Position numbers and translations under genes: made by a program
Part shown: piece by piece, positions 14,994-16,119 of the stretch
How positions within the stretch are numbered: the stretch's first letter is position 1
Layout of the letters: every line of letters starts with the position of its first letter
The notes under the pieces: model-generated
Database searches by the model: none
What the model was told of the DNA's origin: nothing
The model's input: the letters and a program-made list of their open reading frames with translations, nothing else
Origin: Pavlovales sp. CCMP2436
Taxonomy: Eukaryota; Haptophyta; Pavlovophyceae; Pavlovales
DNA length: 16,119 nt
Assembly (NCBI GenBank): GCA_026770615.1
Contig: MU631933.1
Span: 19,487 to 35,605, forward strand
Reading direction: 5' to 3'

Positions 14994-16119
14994 TTATCTG
15001 CGCGCGCGTGCGCGCTTCGCTGGTTGTGCTGCGCTTGCGCCGGCCTTCTCCACACCCTCCGGCACACCCTCCGCGCCTCCGGCGTCGGTGGCCCGCGCCC
15101 CGCGCTTCCCCCCGCGCGCACCCACGGTCGGCCCCGTTTTGGCCTCGGTGCCTGCGGGCTCTTGTCTCTCTTTTCTGGTTGCAGCTGCCTCGTCCGCCGC
15201 TTCAGCTTCAAGCTCAACTTCAGCTCCAGCCTCAGCACCCACCCCGCCAGTGGCGGACGGCGGCTTTGCCGGTGTAGTCGAGGCGTGCTTGAACCAGCGG
15301 TCCAGCGGAGCGATTGCCTTGAGCAGGCAGCCGCGCGCGCGCGCATCTGTGATCATTGCGCGCCACGTCGCGTCCGTGCTGTGTGTGTGTGGGGGGGGGG
15401 GATCAAAATTAGGGCACCTGCAAAAAAATACACAATTTCTCTGTGTGCTTGTGTGTAAATATCTATAAGTACGATCGTCCCCGATTACATCTCCCCAGAC
15501 CCGCGCGTTGAGAAAACATTTGAATCATGGGCCCTTTTTGAGCACACGGATACCGTCCCCACCGCTCTAATCGCGATTTTCACGTGGTGTGCCTCTTAAA
15601 CCCGCCTCAAACACCCTGCAGGTGAATCTTTCTCAACCCCCCCCCCTTATCACCTGAGCGTGCGTGCCGAGTACGACAAGCAGCGACTTCATATGTATAT
15701 ATAATGTGTGGCGCCCAAGCCAGCGCAGCCGACTAAGGCACGCAGCAGGCAATGGGCGACGCAGTGCTCAGACCAGCACAACATTCAGAACAGTCAGACG
15801 CCAGCTTGAATCCCTATCATAAATATAATATAATATATATATATATATATATTATATAAATTTATATATTGTCATAGATATATGTATACATAATAGATAT
15901 ATAATGTATATGTTTACATAATAGATATATAATGTATATGCATACATAATAGATATATAATGTATATGTATACATAATAGATATATAATGTATATGTATA
16001 CATAATAGATATATAATGTATATGTATACCCCCCCTACTCACCTAAGCGTGCGTGCCGAGCCGAGCACCACCAGCAGCGACTTCGCGCGCGTGATCGCCA
16101 CGTTGAGCCGGCGCTCGTC
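14994..16119 (-). CDS. C-terminal exons of a UPF1-like superfamily 1 helicase (partial)
   Basis: The minus-strand exon from the window edge to 16043 reads DERRLNVAITRAKSLLVVLG then SARTL. This contains motif VI (RRLNVA-TRAK) of UPF1/SMUBP2/SEN1-type helicases, which unwind RNA or DNA using ATP. The donor is AG|GTGAGT (consensus). After a 664-bp intron, the exon from 15378 follows a pyrimidine- and CA-rich tract ending CACACAG. The junction codon AGC gives GSARTLSTDATWRAMITDAR and then ARGCLLKAIAPLDRWFKHAS, as expected after motif VI in this family. The remainder is a low-complexity Ala/Glu/Gly/Lys tail (about 95 residues) ending in a basic RARARR-type tract that could be a nuclear localisation signal, then TAA at 14994-14996. 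The helicase core lies beyond the window. This is the only apparently undamaged gene here. Confidence 0.85.
15654..15690 (-). repeat. duplicated helicase exon edge with second splice donor
   Basis: The minus strand reads GAAGTCGCTGCTTGTCGTAC then TCGGCACGCACGCTCAG and GTGATAAG. This copies the end of the upstream exon at 16043-16084 with a few substitutions and a 5-bp deletion. It encodes KSLLVVLG before the frame breaks. Donor use here would need an upstream acceptor, which I do not see. Confidence 0.85.
15717..15817 (+). mobile_element. full copy of the short interspersed element
   Basis: AAGCCAGCGCAGCCGACTAA through to GCTTGAATCCCTAT, about 97 percent identical by eye to the copy at 13315-13421 but on the opposite strand. 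It is followed by a TA-rich tail (AAATATAATATAATATATAT). No clean target-site duplication is visible, since both flanks are AT repeats. Confidence 0.75.
15874..16029. repeat. 28-bp minisatellite
   Basis: About five head-to-tail units of ATAGATATATAATGTATATG plus TATACATA, with single-base variants (TTTACATA, CATACATA) and a shorter first unit. It lies inside the helicase intron next to the splice donor. Confidence 0.9.

Larger units (their letters stand above)
15379..16042 (-). other. helicase intron containing inserted repeats
   Basis: A 664-bp GT-AG intron with GTGAGT at 16042 downward and CACACACACAG at 15379 upward. It contains a 28-bp minisatellite, a TA tract, a full copy of the short interspersed element and a second copy of the upstream exon edge with its own GTGATAAG donor. 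Confidence 0.8.

Noticed and set aside
15838..16029. Possible telomere- or centromere-like repeat
   Set aside because: The 28-bp AT unit has only about five copies and lies inside a helicase intron; it does not resemble a telomere repeat.

Overview
The window looks like nuclear DNA of a eukaryotic microbe with GC-rich genes, most plausibly a microalga or related protist. Genes are split by GT-AG introns, coding DNA is very GC-rich, introns and spacers are full of AT microsatellites, and the protein families (C2H2 arrays with CDEPGCEY-type fingers, Sel1 plus MYND, an OTU protease, a UPF1-like helicase) are eukaryotic. No rRNA, CRISPR array, bacterial operon or confident intact tRNA was seen. 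The lineage (stramenopile, haptophyte or other) cannot be fixed from sequence alone.

Layout. 1-114: possible edge of a minus-strand gene. 638-2314: a minus-strand C2H2 zinc-finger gene whose middle (916-1980) is inverted and broken by a frameshift and two stops. 3505-6389: decayed plus-strand transposase-like gene with two introns, both flanked by short direct repeats; the second holds an antisense OTU-protease fragment and two extra copies of its own 3' splice-site region. 6390-9480: mostly non-genic, with a polypyrimidine tract, a MITE-like half end, a 673-bp inverted-repeat element and a second palindrome. 9686-10578: Sel1/MYND gene on the minus strand, frameshifted. 10683-12233: plus-strand polyglutamine protein with cysteine clusters and one in-frame TAG, possibly continuing through exons near 12241 and 12730. 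12800-14270: AT-rich island with an 84-codon ORF, tandem and diverged repeats and a short interspersed element with a 14-bp target-site duplication. 14296-14722: two small inverted-repeat elements, one with a perfect 8-bp target-site duplication. 14994-16119: C-terminal exons of a UPF1-like superfamily 1 helicase on the minus strand.

The genes do not form a pathway. The main theme is genome dynamics. At three loci the edge of an exon with its splice site is duplicated around inserted AT-rich DNA (transposase intron 2, the 12240/12635 pair, the helicase intron), and at two of these the insert carries a copy of the same short interspersed element. With the direct repeats flanking both transposase introns, this suggests introns created or enlarged by insertion and repair.

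Nearly every coding region except the helicase exons carries at least one stop or frameshift. Three TAG codons fall at positions reading as Gln in otherwise open frames. Decay is the simplest explanation, but reassignment of TAG is worth excluding.
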